Assembly: GCA_030832365.1 (NCBI GenBank)
Contig: JAURJF010000018.1
Coordinates: forward strand, 1 to 15,961
Length of the DNA stretch: 15,961 nucleotides
Direction of reading: 5' to 3'
Origin: Candidatus Nanopelagicales bacterium
GTDB taxonomy: Bacteria; Actinomycetota; Actinomycetes; Nanopelagicales; Nanopelagicaceae
Positions 1-6,954 of the stretch are shown here, piece after piece. A program made the position numbers and the translations under genes. Below the pieces are notes generated by a model. The model was not told the origin of the DNA. It worked only from the letters and a program-made list of their open reading frames with translations, and made no database searches. The first letter of the stretch is position 1; each line of letters opens with the position of its first letter.

Positions 1-277
1 AGAGAGCGCCAAGAAGTAAATAAGAGAGAGCGAGTGCAATAGTTGAGAAGAAGATAATTGGTTGGCTTCCATATTTTGCTGAATATTTACCAGCAGGTTT
101 GAGGGCTAGAAATACCCCTGCTGAGATAAAGAGCAGAGAAAGACCAAGGGTTGCATTTGAAATATCTAGAATCCTTTTAAAGTCTGGGATTCTTGCAACA
201 AAGCTTCCAGCGCTAAAGCCATTAATAATGAAAGTTAGAGTTACCGCTATACGAGCGCGTCTTAGAGCAAGATCCAT
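1..277 (-). CDS. MFS transporter, N-terminal part (runs off the left edge)
   Basis: This is the first 92 codons of a gene that continues beyond base 1. The frame, read from an ATG whose complement is at 275-277, is open to the edge. Visible features are a short basic start (MDLALRRAR), a first hydrophobic segment at about residues 10-28, then RIPDFKRILDIS followed by LGLSLLF, a second hydrophobic segment at about 43-60, a short basic loop (KPAGKYSAKYG) and a third hydrophobic segment at about 73-92. The pattern of a helix, an 'ARIPxxKxxLxIS' linker and 'LGLxLLxxxxG' is typical of major-facilitator permeases of the YbjJ-like kind, which export or import small molecules across the inner membrane. 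The substrate cannot be read from this fragment. An in-frame TAG five codons upstream limits the start to this ATG or a TTG three codons earlier. The gene is divergent from the HtrA-like protease. Confidence 0.75.
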   Translation of the reverse strand, partial: MDLALRRARIAVTLTFIINGFSAGSFVARIPDFKRILDISNATLGLSLLFISAGVFLALKPAGKYSAKYGSQPIIFFSTIALALSYLLLGAL

Positions 278-341
278 AAGTTGCAAAGTCTACTCAGCCA
301 AGGTTGAATAATCTTTAAGGCTTCATTCAGCAAAGAGTGGT

Positions 342-347
342 TAGGTT
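342..347 (+). promoter_or_regulatory. Candidate -10 hexamer for a leaderless htrA-like transcript
   Basis: TAGGTT ends 6 bases before the ATG at 354. A TANNNT -10 box this close to a start codon places the transcription start on the A of ATG, as in actinobacterial leaderless mRNAs. No Shine-Dalgarno sequence is visible before this start. The same hexamer at the same distance precedes the beta-propeller gene. I see no clear -35 element. Confidence 0.5.
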
Positions 348-353
348 CCGGGC

Positions 354-1463
354 ATGAGAAATTTATCAACATTTAGCAAGGTAATGGTCGGCTTTATCGC
401 AGGTGCATTTATCGCAGGAAGTGTCGCTGTTGCGGTCACTCCAGATATGCCCCCAACCAAGGTCTGTGTCGATAATCGAACCAAAGCCCTCTATTCAGCA
501 ACTAATGGAAGTTGCTCCAAAACCCGAACTCTTATGGAGGTTGCAGGTTCTGGGGTTAATGTAGAGAGTATTGCTGCTGCTGTTTCTCCTTCAGTGGTTT
601 CTATTGCAGTTAGCGCGGCTACTGGAAGCGGTAGTGGATCTGGAGTTATCTATCGCACGAATGCTTCTTCCTCTTTTATTATTACAAATAACCATGTTAT
701 TGAATCAGCTGCAACAAGCGGCAGCGTAAGAGTTGAGTTAAATAATGGCGATTATGAAAAGGCCACTATTGTGGGAAGAGATAGCACCTATGACATCGCA
801 GTTCTAAAAATTGAACGTGGGAATCTCAAGGTAATTACTGTTGGCAACTCAAATAGATTAGCTATTGGAGAGCCAGTTGTGGCATTTGGTTCCCCTCTTG
901 GACTATCAGGTACTGTAACTAGTGGAATTGTTTCAGCCTTAAATAGACCTGTTACCACTGGAAGCTTTGGGGCTGAATCATTTATTGACGCGATTCAAAC
1001 CGATGCAGCTATTAATCCTGGAAACTCAGGAGGTCCATTAGTTGATGGGATTGGCGCGTTAGTAGGAATTAACTCCGCTATTGCAACGCTAAGTTCTGAA
1101 ACTTCAGGATCTATCGGACTTGGTTTCTCAATTCCTATCAATCAAGCAAAGCGAGTAGTTGATGAAATTATTACTACCGGGAAATCATCTAGGCCGTTTC
1201 TAGGCGTTAATTTTGATACTAGTTATACCGGGCTTGGCGCAAAGGTATTGCGACTAGTTCCTGGTGAAGCTGCTGAGAAAGCTGGAATTCCAGCAGGCGC
1301 CATTATTAGAGAGATTGAAGGAAAGAAGATCAATGATCTAATAACTGCCATTGTCAGAGTCCGCTCCTATGCTCCAGGTGAGACCGTTAAAGTCACGGTA
1401 GATATGCCTGGCGGAGGATCAAAGACCTTCTCAGTGGTGCTAGGTAGGGCCGACTCACAGTAA
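354..1463 (+). CDS. HtrA/DegP-like membrane-anchored serine protease with PDZ domain
   Basis: A trypsin-like S1C protease of 369 residues, expected to degrade or process misfolded proteins outside the cytoplasmic membrane. Residues 11-29 form one hydrophobic segment after a short basic start, so the protein is either anchored or secreted. The catalytic triad is visible: His114 in TNNHVIES, Asp147 in TYDIAVLKI and Ser225 in NPGNSGGPLV. A Gly/Ser-rich stretch (GSGSGSG, 91-97) opens the protease fold. A C-terminal PDZ domain covers about residues 280-365 and includes FLGVNF, AEKAGIPAGAIIREIEGKKI and a VKVTVDMPGG strand. Between the membrane segment and the protease lies a small Cys38...Cys54 element, which is unusual for the family. 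The length matches single-PDZ actinobacterial HtrA proteins. The start at 354 fits the leaderless hexamer upstream. It resembles HtrA/PepD, but I cannot say which paralogue it is. Confidence 0.93.
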   Translation: MRNLSTFSKVMVGFIAGAFIAGSVAVAVTPDMPPTKVCVDNRTKALYSATNGSCSKTRTLMEVAGSGVNVESIAAAVSPSVVSIAVSAATGSGSGSGVIYRTNASSSFIITNNHVIESAATSGSVRVELNNGDYEKATIVGRDSTYDIAVLKIERGNLKVITVGNSNRLAIGEPVVAFGSPLGLSGTVTSGIVSALNRPVTTGSFGAESFIDAIQTDAAINPGNSGGPLVDGIGALVGINSAIATLSSETSGSIGLGFSIPINQAKRVVDEIITTGKSSRPFLGVNFDTSYTGLGAKVLRLVPGEAAEKAGIPAGAIIREIEGKKINDLITAIVRVRSYAPGETVKVTVDMPGGGSKTFSVVLGRADSQ

Positions 1464-1482
1464 TTATTACTTCTAAAGGGTC

Positions 1483-1512
1483 AGCTTAACTAACACCTGA
1501 TAAGTTAAGGCT
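1483..1512. other. Imperfect inverted repeat between the protease and TPR genes
   Basis: AGCTTAACT at 1483-1491 pairs with AGTTAAGGCT at 1503-1512, giving 9 base pairs with one bulged G and an 11-base loop. No T-run follows, so it is not a classical intrinsic terminator. The right arm overlaps TAAGTT (1501-1506), a possible -10 box for the TPR gene, so an operator role is equally possible. The rest of the 83-base gap holds only the ribosome binding site of the next gene. Confidence 0.3.
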
Positions 1513-1535
1513 TGCTCGCAGCGCTACTAGTGAAT

Positions 1536-1539
1536 GGAG
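1536..1539 (+). promoter_or_regulatory. Ribosome binding site that fixes a TTG start
   Basis: GGAG lies 7 bases before the TTG at 1547. The nearby ATG at 1534 is out of frame, so this site supports the TTG as the true start of the TPR gene. Confidence 0.6.
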
Positions 1540-1546
1540 AAGTGCA

Positions 1547-2485
1547 TTGGCCGACGAACACAACGATGATGATGTTAATGATGAAATCATTACTGAAGAA
1601 ATGTTGTGGGAACGAATACCTGAAACTCAAGGTATAGATCGTGCCAGTACTTATTACGAATTAAGCGCTCGAATTTATGCTCGTGGCCAATACGATGAAG
1701 CTCTAGCTCTTGCCGAAACAGCTCGTGATATTTACTCAGAGCTTGGAAGTGCGGCCCCAAGTGAGGGGTTAGCTCAGGCTTATTCAGCAATTGGTTATAA
1801 CTTAAATCAATTGAAACGAATGAATGAGGCAGCAACTGCCATGAGTAAAGCTGTGGAATTACTTCGTGAGAATAAGTCACCGATGGCCCTCGAGCTAGCC
1901 TGCACCCTTGGTGAATGGTGGTTTAGTTCCAAGGAGTATCAGAACACTATTGATTGCATGCAAGAGTGTGCTCGCGAACACTTAATTGATGGAAATGAGC
2001 TAGGAGCAGCAACTGATTTCCATTTAATTGGCTGTGCCTATCGAGAATTGAAGATGTATGACAAAGCACTTGAAGCATTCTTTGAGGCAAGGAAGTATTT
2101 CAAAGAGGCTAAAGAGGTAATTCATGTTGCAAGATGCGATCAGAAAATCGCTCATTGCTATACCGAACTTAGCGATGCTGATTCTGCGCTAACTGCAGCT
2201 CAAAAAGCTGTCGATGTCTTTACAACTGCTCATGATCAACGCCGCCTGACTTATGCCTCATTTGAATTGGGGAAAGCCCAGGTCCTATCTGGTGAGGTTT
2301 ATGAAGGTTTAGCCACTCTGGAGCGGGTACTTGATACCGCAGCCGAGGCTGATCTCAAAGACTTTGAATTTATCGTCTCTATTGAGCGGCGAATTGCAGC
2401 AATTCTTCACACCCTTGGTCGCTCCGATGAGGCGATTGAAATTGAACGAAGAATCAAATCAGTCTCAGAAATTATTGAAGATTAG
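1547..2485 (+). CDS. Tetratricopeptide repeat protein of unknown function
   Basis: A 312-residue protein made almost entirely of helical TPR units. After an acidic N-terminal tail (MADEHNDDDVNDE) I can place about seven repeats, near residues 33-66, 76-109, 115-147, 153-186, 193-226, 234-266 and 275-308. Typical signatures are YYELSARIYARGQYDEALAL and HLIGCAYRELKMYDKALEAF. There is no signal peptide or membrane segment, so it should be a cytoplasmic scaffold binding protein partners. It has no catalytic domain. The start is TTG, chosen because a GGAG ribosome binding site lies 7 bases upstream. The stop codon overlaps the GTG start of the tyrosine phosphatase by one base, so the two are probably translationally coupled and may work together. 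The specific function is unknown. Confidence 0.88.
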   Translation: MADEHNDDDVNDEIITEEMLWERIPETQGIDRASTYYELSARIYARGQYDEALALAETARDIYSELGSAAPSEGLAQAYSAIGYNLNQLKRMNEAATAMSKAVELLRENKSPMALELACTLGEWWFSSKEYQNTIDCMQECAREHLIDGNELGAATDFHLIGCAYRELKMYDKALEAFFEARKYFKEAKEVIHVARCDQKIAHCYTELSDADSALTAAQKAVDVFTTAHDQRRLTYASFELGKAQVLSGEVYEGLATLERVLDTAAEADLKDFEFIVSIERRIAAILHTLGRSDEAIEIERRIKSVSEIIED

Positions 2486-2988
2486 TGAGCGCAGTAAACC
2501 TCTCTCATCTTAAGGGGCGCGATAATTTAATTATCACCATGGTCTGCTATGGCAACATCTGTCGCTCTCCAATGGCAGCAGCAGTTCTTGCCAATAAAGT
2601 TTCAAAACTAGAGAGCCCAAAAGTATTTGTCGATTCTGCTGGGACTTCAAATTGGCATGTTGGTCAAGGACCAAATCCTCCATCGAAGAGAACTTGGGAG
2701 AAGGCTGGATACTCCTTTGACCATATTGCATCGCAATTTAATTACTCACGTCTTGTAGCAGCTGATCTAGTTTTAGTGATGGATAAAGATAATCACGTAG
2801 AGGTGAGTAGATATGTCACAAGTGAAGAAGAAGAACGCAAGATCTATTACTTAAGACAATTTGATCCAAGTGGCCCTGATTCGTTAGAAGTTCCAGATCC
2901 ATACTCGCTGCCAGATTCAGCATTTGAGAGCGTTTTAGAGATGGTAGAGAAAGCAACAGATGGGCTTATAAAGCAATTACTTATTTAA
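2485..2988 (+). CDS. Low-molecular-weight protein tyrosine phosphatase
   Basis: A 167-residue cytoplasmic phosphatase of the LMW-PTP/arsenate reductase fold. The active-site P-loop is intact as VCYGNICRSPMA, with nucleophile Cys21 and Arg27 (C-x5-R). The general-acid loop VPDPYSLPD supplies Asp138. The DSAGTSNWHVGQ stretch after the first helix is also typical. Tyr140 next to the acid places it with protein tyrosine phosphatases, not with thioredoxin-linked arsenate reductases. The N-terminus carries about 14 extra residues before the first strand. The start is GTG inside the TPR stop codon (TAGTG), a one-base overlap that points to coupled translation. The 3' end overlaps the convergent methyltransferase gene by 12 bases. 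In actinobacteria such enzymes act on tyrosine-phosphorylated regulators or host targets. The substrate here is unknown. Confidence 0.93.
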   Translation: MSAVNLSHLKGRDNLIITMVCYGNICRSPMAAAVLANKVSKLESPKVFVDSAGTSNWHVGQGPNPPSKRTWEKAGYSFDHIASQFNYSRLVAADLVLVMDKDNHVEVSRYVTSEEEERKIYYLRQFDPSGPDSLEVPDPYSLPDSAFESVLEMVEKATDGLIKQLLI

Positions 2989-3618
2989 GTGCTGCATCGC
3001 CCAGGCATACATAGCAATTGCTCCAGCAGCTGAGGCATTCATAGATCTAGTTGAGCCATATTGCTTGATTGATAAAACTTGGCTACAGACTGCAACTGCT
3101 TCATCTGACATACCGGCTCCCTCTTGACCAAGAAAGAGCACGCATTCTTTAGGTAATTTAGCGCTCTCTAGAGGCTTTGAAATCTCTAAGTTATCAATCC
3201 CAATGATTTCCACTTTATTCTCATCAGCCCAGCTTTTGAATTCAGCGATAGTGGCATGATGAATTACTGTTAAATACTTATCAGTGACCATTGCTCCGCG
3301 CCGATTCCAATCGCGTTTGCCCACGATGTGAACACTGGAAACATTAAAGGCATTAGCAGTTCTTACAACTGAGCCAATATTTAGATCGTGTTGCCAATTT
3401 TCGATAGCTATTCGCAAGGCATGTCGCTTGGTATCAAGCTCACTTACAATCGCTTCAACTTTCCAATAGCGATATTTATCAAGCACATTGCGACGATCGC
3501 CATTTTCAAGTAATTCAGGATCAAAGTGCTCATCACTTGGCCATGGCTTTGGGTGAGGGCCTACGCCGACTACGGGATAAAACTCACCGGGACCAATCTC
3601 ACCTGGTGGCAAACTCAT
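2977..3618 (-). CDS. SpoU/TrmH-family RNA 2'-O-methyltransferase
   Basis: A 213-residue member of the SPOUT superfamily, which uses S-adenosylmethionine to methylate ribose 2'-OH groups in tRNA or rRNA. The three family motifs are present. Motif 1 is NIGSVVRTANAF, with Asn80 and Arg86. Motif 2 is LFLGQEGAGMSDEA (161-174). Motif 3 is STRSMNASAAGAIAMYAW, with Ser192 and Asn194, which form the knotted cofactor site. The first 60 residues are a less conserved, proline-rich N-terminus (PHPKPWPSDEHF) with no recognisable RNA-binding domain. The start codon overlaps the deacetylase stop (ATGA, 3615-3618), so it is the second gene of a two-gene operon. Its stop lies inside the convergent phosphatase gene. 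Which nucleotide is modified cannot be read from the sequence. Confidence 0.92.
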   Translation of the reverse strand: MSLPPGEIGPGEFYPVVGVGPHPKPWPSDEHFDPELLENGDRRNVLDKYRYWKVEAIVSELDTKRHALRIAIENWQHDLNIGSVVRTANAFNVSSVHIVGKRDWNRRGAMVTDKYLTVIHHATIAEFKSWADENKVEIIGIDNLEISKPLESAKLPKECVLFLGQEGAGMSDEAVAVCSQVLSIKQYGSTRSMNASAAGAIAMYAWAMQHLNK

Positions 3619-4709
3619 AGATTGCCTACCAACTTCTTTGCTTGATCAATAATTCTTTTCTCATGCTCTTTGAGTTCATGACCTGGATAATTATCTCCAT
3701 GAGCAAATGGATCAGCTAATTTCTTAACTCCAGATAGCTCCTCTAAAACAAAGAGTCCACAAAATGGAGCGTATGAGGCGCTATAACCACCTTCATGAGT
3801 CATCATTAATTTTCCAGAACAAACTTGGCTAGCCACATCCATAAGCTTTCTAGTCATGACTCGATAGCCTTCAGCAGTAACCAACATTCTTCCTAGCGGG
3901 TCATAAACTGATGAATCAAAACCTGAAGCAACTGCAATGATATCTGGCTTAAATTGCTTTATTGCAGGAATTACAACTTCATCAAATGCGTAGTAATACC
4001 CGCCATGACCTGTTCCTGGTGGAAGTGGAATATTGATATTAGTTCCAACCCCAACTACATCAACGCTTCCTGTGTCATGGGGATATAGCTGATCTTGATG
4101 AAGCGAGATAGTTAACACATTTGGATCATTTAAAAATATAGATTCAGTGCCATTTCCATGATGAACATCCCAGTCAACTACAGCCACACGAAGATCCTTA
4201 TTATGAGTCTTCTTAGCTACTGCAATAGCAACTGCTAGATTTGAAAAGATGCAATAACCCATCCCAGTTTCAGATACTGCATGATGGCCAGGCGGTCTAA
4301 TCAGAGCATATCCATTATCAACATCACCGTTTAGGACTGCTTCAAATAATTCAATAGCCCCACCTGCGGCCATAACAGCAATTTCATATCCACCTTTAGC
4401 AAATGGCGTTGTTAAATCCCCACCATCACCACCAAGTCTTGAAGCAGATTCCCTCTTTATTCGCGCTATATGTTCTTTGGTATGAACAGTTGCTAACTCT
4501 GTCTCACTTGCAGCTCTTACTGGAATTCGAATCAAATCTTCGATTAAACCGGAAACCACAATTAATTCATGAATTCTCTTCTTTGTCTCAGGATTTTCAT
4601 AGTTCATATAGGGCTGCAGGCCCGCTCCAGGATCTGAGGGCATATCTCCAACATATGTGCCTGTGTCATGCCATCCAAATATCTCGTGATAAAGATAACC
4701 AGTGCGCAT
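3615..4709 (-). CDS. Histone-deacetylase-like amidohydrolase (class II HDAC / acetylpolyamine deacetylase family)
   Basis: A 364-residue zinc-dependent deacetylase of the arginase/deacetylase fold. Key residues are visible. LIRPPGHHA supplies the catalytic His142-His143 pair. VVDWDVHHGNGTE supplies zinc ligands Asp181 and His183. ASGFDSS supplies zinc ligand Asp265. HEGGYS supplies the transition-state Tyr309. The N-terminus GYLYHEIFGWHDTGTY is characteristic of bacterial class II HDAC-like proteins. There are no histones to act on, so the likely substrates are acetylated lysines of proteins or small acetyl-amines such as acetylpolyamines; acetoin-utilisation (AcuC-like) enzymes are more distant. 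It is the first gene of an operon with the RNA methyltransferase. It is divergent from dacB, and its start is preceded by a TAGGCT box 7 bases away. Confidence 0.9.
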   Translation of the reverse strand: MRTGYLYHEIFGWHDTGTYVGDMPSDPGAGLQPYMNYENPETKKRIHELIVVSGLIEDLIRIPVRAASETELATVHTKEHIARIKRESASRLGGDGGDLTTPFAKGGYEIAVMAAGGAIELFEAVLNGDVDNGYALIRPPGHHAVSETGMGYCIFSNLAVAIAVAKKTHNKDLRVAVVDWDVHHGNGTESIFLNDPNVLTISLHQDQLYPHDTGSVDVVGVGTNINIPLPPGTGHGGYYYAFDEVVIPAIKQFKPDIIAVASGFDSSVYDPLGRMLVTAEGYRVMTRKLMDVASQVCSGKLMMTHEGGYSASYAPFCGLFVLEELSGVKKLADPFAHGDNYPGHELKEHEKRIIDQAKKLVGNL

Positions 4710-4716
4710 AGGCTCA

Positions 4717-4722
4717 AGCCTA
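4717..4722 (-). promoter_or_regulatory. Candidate -10 hexamer for a leaderless deacetylase transcript
   Basis: On the minus strand TAGGCT ends 7 bases before the ATG that begins at 4709. This is the leaderless TANNNT layout. No Shine-Dalgarno sequence is evident. Part of the box lies in a short palindrome (AGGCT-CA-AGCCT, 4710-4721). Confidence 0.42.
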
Positions 4723-4746
4723 AAGCCAAGTTGGATAAATGACTAT

Positions 4747-4752
4747 TACTCT
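4747..4752 (+). promoter_or_regulatory. Candidate -10 hexamer for a leaderless dacB transcript
   Basis: TACTCT ends 7 bases before the ATG at 4760. If it is used, the transcript would begin at that ATG, and the upstream in-frame ATG at 4739 would not be transcribed from this promoter. Confidence 0.4.
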
Positions 4753-4759
4753 TTCATCT

Positions 4760-5860
4760 ATGGCTAAATCAAGAGTGGCTCTACTTCTAGCGCTACTGCT
4801 TGCTATCAACCCACTTGAGGCATCAGCTCTTCACTCTCTTGATAAATATGTAAATAGCAAGCACCTTGCAACCCCAGGCCTACTCATCCTTAATCCATTA
4901 GATGGGCAAGTAATTGCGCAGAACTCTCCAGATTCAGTGCGAGTACCAGCATCAGTTCTAAAACTAGTCTCATCAACTGCTGCGCTTCACTTTGTAGGCG
5001 GTGAGAGAAGATATGTAACAAGTATTTTCACAACAGAAAGTGATAACGCCTATCTAATTAAAGGCTCACTAGATCCTTGGATGAGCAGTAATCTCACTTT
5101 AGCTAAGAGGAATGGACAGAAATATCTCCCCTCGCTCATTACTAAAGCAAACTTAGAGAATAAGAAGAAGATAACTATTTACTACGCCACTCTCTTTGAG
5201 AGAGATCGATATGACTTAAGTCTTAATCTAAAGAGAAAAGGTATTAAGGCAACTTTTAAGAGAGTTACCTCAGCCCAGGCTAAAGAATTAGCGAAAGAGG
5301 AGATTGCCTCACTAACCTCACCACCTCTCTCTGAGATGATCAAGTTTGTAAACCTTTATAGCGATAACACTCTGGCAAATCGCTTAGCAATGTCAGCAGC
5401 TCGCGAGATTGGATTTGAGCGAACAAGTAAGGGCCTTACTCAAACCTTTAAATTAGCTTTGGAAGAAATTGGGGTTAATAGCCAAGGTTTAGTAGCAAAA
5501 GATGGCAGTGGCCTTGATAAAGGCAATCGCCTATCAACACAAACTGTCGTTGAGCTTCTAGTAAAAATAAGAGATAACCCGCAGTATCAAGCTATCTATG
5601 AAGGACTTCCAGTGGCTGGAAAGAGCGGGACGCTAAAGAAGAGATTTATTGAAGATGGCCCTGAGGCGGTAGGTAAAGTGAAAGCTAAGACTGGCTGGCT
5701 TAGAAATACAGTGACTCTTGCAGGCTATGCCAAGTCAGCAGATAAAGAGTATGTCTTTGCAATTATGGCTGATGGGATAACACCAACGCTAAGTGGAAGA
5801 AATAAAGCAAGAGCTGCAATGGATCGACTGCTAGAAGCTATTGTGCTGGGGAATCATTAA
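4760..5860 (+). CDS. dacB: D-alanyl-D-alanine carboxypeptidase, PBP4/peptidase S13 family
   Basis: A secreted penicillin-binding protein of 366 residues that trims D-Ala from peptidoglycan stem peptides and may cleave cross-links. A basic start (MAKSR), a hydrophobic core and ASA at residues 21-23 form a signal peptide. The three active-site motifs are present: SVLK (Ser65, Lys68), SDN (201-203) and KTG (310-312, in VKAKTGWLRN). The DGSGLD and AGKSGTLKKRF segments are family hallmarks. At this length it is shorter than E. coli PBP4, so the insert domain between the first two motifs is reduced. I chose the ATG at 4760 because of the TACTCT box 7 bases upstream and the clean signal peptide. The in-frame ATG at 4739 would add seven residues and has only a weak TTGGA upstream. 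The last 30 bases overlap the convergent propeller gene. DacB often neighbours tilS in actinobacteria; here ctaB and an NlpC gene intervene. Confidence 0.9.
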   Translation: MAKSRVALLLALLLAINPLEASALHSLDKYVNSKHLATPGLLILNPLDGQVIAQNSPDSVRVPASVLKLVSSTAALHFVGGERRYVTSIFTTESDNAYLIKGSLDPWMSSNLTLAKRNGQKYLPSLITKANLENKKKITIYYATLFERDRYDLSLNLKRKGIKATFKRVTSAQAKELAKEEIASLTSPPLSEMIKFVNLYSDNTLANRLAMSAAREIGFERTSKGLTQTFKLALEEIGVNSQGLVAKDGSGLDKGNRLSTQTVVELLVKIRDNPQYQAIYEGLPVAGKSGTLKKRFIEDGPEAVGKVKAKTGWLRNTVTLAGYAKSADKEYVFAIMADGITPTLSGRNKARAAMDRLLEAIVLGNH

Positions 5861-6925
5861 AGACTTAATTGAACCACCATAACAAGCAACCCAAACTCTC
5901 TTCTCTAACTTTTCATAAGTCACACCAATTGGCCTGTTGCAGGCCTTAATTTTCTGCAAGATCTTAAAGTCACTACCCCTGACCTTCACAAGAGTATCGC
6001 TGGTGTAATTAACTACATATAGAGCGCTGCCATCAGCTGAGATATCAAGGCTTCGCGCTGCAGAGCCAGTCTTTACTGACTTCACAACTTTATTGGTAGA
6101 TAAGTCAAAGGCAATGACGCGTCCTGCAGCGTTAAGGGTGGCATAGAGATAGGCATTGTCAGGAGATAGGACTAAAGCTCTTGGATTTGAACCCACGTTA
6201 AGTAGCTCTTTTTCGAAACTTACAAGATTTATCTTATGAACTACCGAGCCTCCCATCTGGGCAACAAAGGCATATTGAGAGTCATTAGAGATAGTAATTC
6301 CTCTCGGGTATGCCCCGATTTTTATTGTTTTCACAACTTTGCCAAGCTCTGTCGAAACTATAGAGAGGTCGTAGGAGCACCAGTTACTTACCAAGACATA
6401 TTTATTATCTGGACTAACTTCAACAACTTTAGGAACTACTCCAACCTTATAAGCGGCATCAATAGTCCATGACTGAGTATCGATGCGATAGAGAAATTAA
6501 CGGTCATAGTTATTGCTCGGATTACATTTATCGGTGCCTTCTCGATTAAAACCTCGGCCAAACATCGCATAATTTGTTACATATAAATTCTTACCATCAG
6601 GTGAAAATGCCCCTTCGACTGGGGAGCCGCGATGAAGCCCGGAGTACCCTTTGAAACCAAGCTCTTTCAGGTTTACCTGATCTGATATGGATTTCACCAG
6701 TCCAAGGCTTTGAGCATCATAAATTGTCACGCTATGGCGATACATCATGTTATGGGCAGAGACAAAACCGGTATTTGAGGAGCGCACTGATTTAGGAGAG
6801 ATATCACCAGTAATAGTGGCTTCCAGTTTTAACTTTAAGGTTTCAGATAGCGGCTCTGCAGAAGCAGGAATTGCGCTGGTAAATATAAGGTTTAGAGATA
6901 TAGCCCACGCCAAGTAGATACGCAC
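5831..6925 (-). pseudogene. Secreted YVTN-type beta-propeller protein interrupted by one in-frame TAA
   Basis: One continuous reading frame of 364 sense positions plus stop, broken by a single TAA at 6497-6499. The first part (142 residues, GTG start at 6925) has a signal peptide ending ASA at about residues 22-24 and a first propeller signature (SPDGKNLYVTNY). After the TAA the same frame continues without a shift as FLYRIDTQSW, then SPDNKYVLVSNW, SNDSQYAFVAQMGG, SPDNAYLYATLNAAGRVIAF and SADGSALYVVNYTSDTLVKV, all blade repeats of the YVTN/YncE type. Both halves are needed for a closed propeller, so a single nonsense change is the simplest reading; a one-base change from TCA (Ser) is one possible origin. 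Alternatives are an assembly error or stop readthrough. A downstream restart at TTG 6394 would give a partial propeller with no signal peptide. The start has a TAGGTT box 6 bases upstream. The tail overlaps dacB by 30 bases. The ligand is unknown. Confidence 0.82.
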
Positions 6926-6931
6926 CAGTTC

Positions 6932-6937
6932 AACCTA
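6932..6937 (-). promoter_or_regulatory. Candidate -10 hexamer for a leaderless propeller-gene transcript
   Basis: On the minus strand TAGGTT ends 6 bases before the GTG that begins at 6925. It is identical in sequence and spacing to the box upstream of the HtrA-like gene. Confidence 0.5.
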
Positions 6938-6942
6938 CAGGG

Positions 6943-6948
6943 TAATCT
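6943..6948 (+). promoter_or_regulatory. Candidate -10 hexamer for a leaderless ctaB transcript
   Basis: TAATCT ends 6 bases before the ATG at 6955. Only 5 bases separate it from the opposing -10 box at 6932-6937, so the two promoters would be back to back, each with its -35 region inside the neighbouring gene. Confidence 0.5.
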
Positions 6949-6954
6949 CGCGAC

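Noticed and set aside
99..311. Short plus-strand open frame of 70 codons at the left edge
   Set aside because: It is antisense to the membrane-transporter frame, which shows clear hydrophobic helices and MFS motifs. The plus-strand translation has no recognisable features.
4710..4721. Palindrome AGGCT-CA-AGCCT in the divergent gap
   Set aside because: The arms are only 5 bases long and overlap the proposed -10 box, so chance is a sufficient explanation. It is mentioned with the promoter but not called as an operator.
5855..5868. Possible AT-rich hairpin at the end of dacB
   Set aside because: Five A/T pairs with a short loop are too weak for a terminator and lie within or next to coding sequence.
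5831..6394. Second half of the propeller as an independent gene with a TTG start
   Set aside because: It has no ribosome binding site or signal peptide. The frame is continuous with the upstream half, and propeller sequence extends upstream of the TTG to the stop codon.
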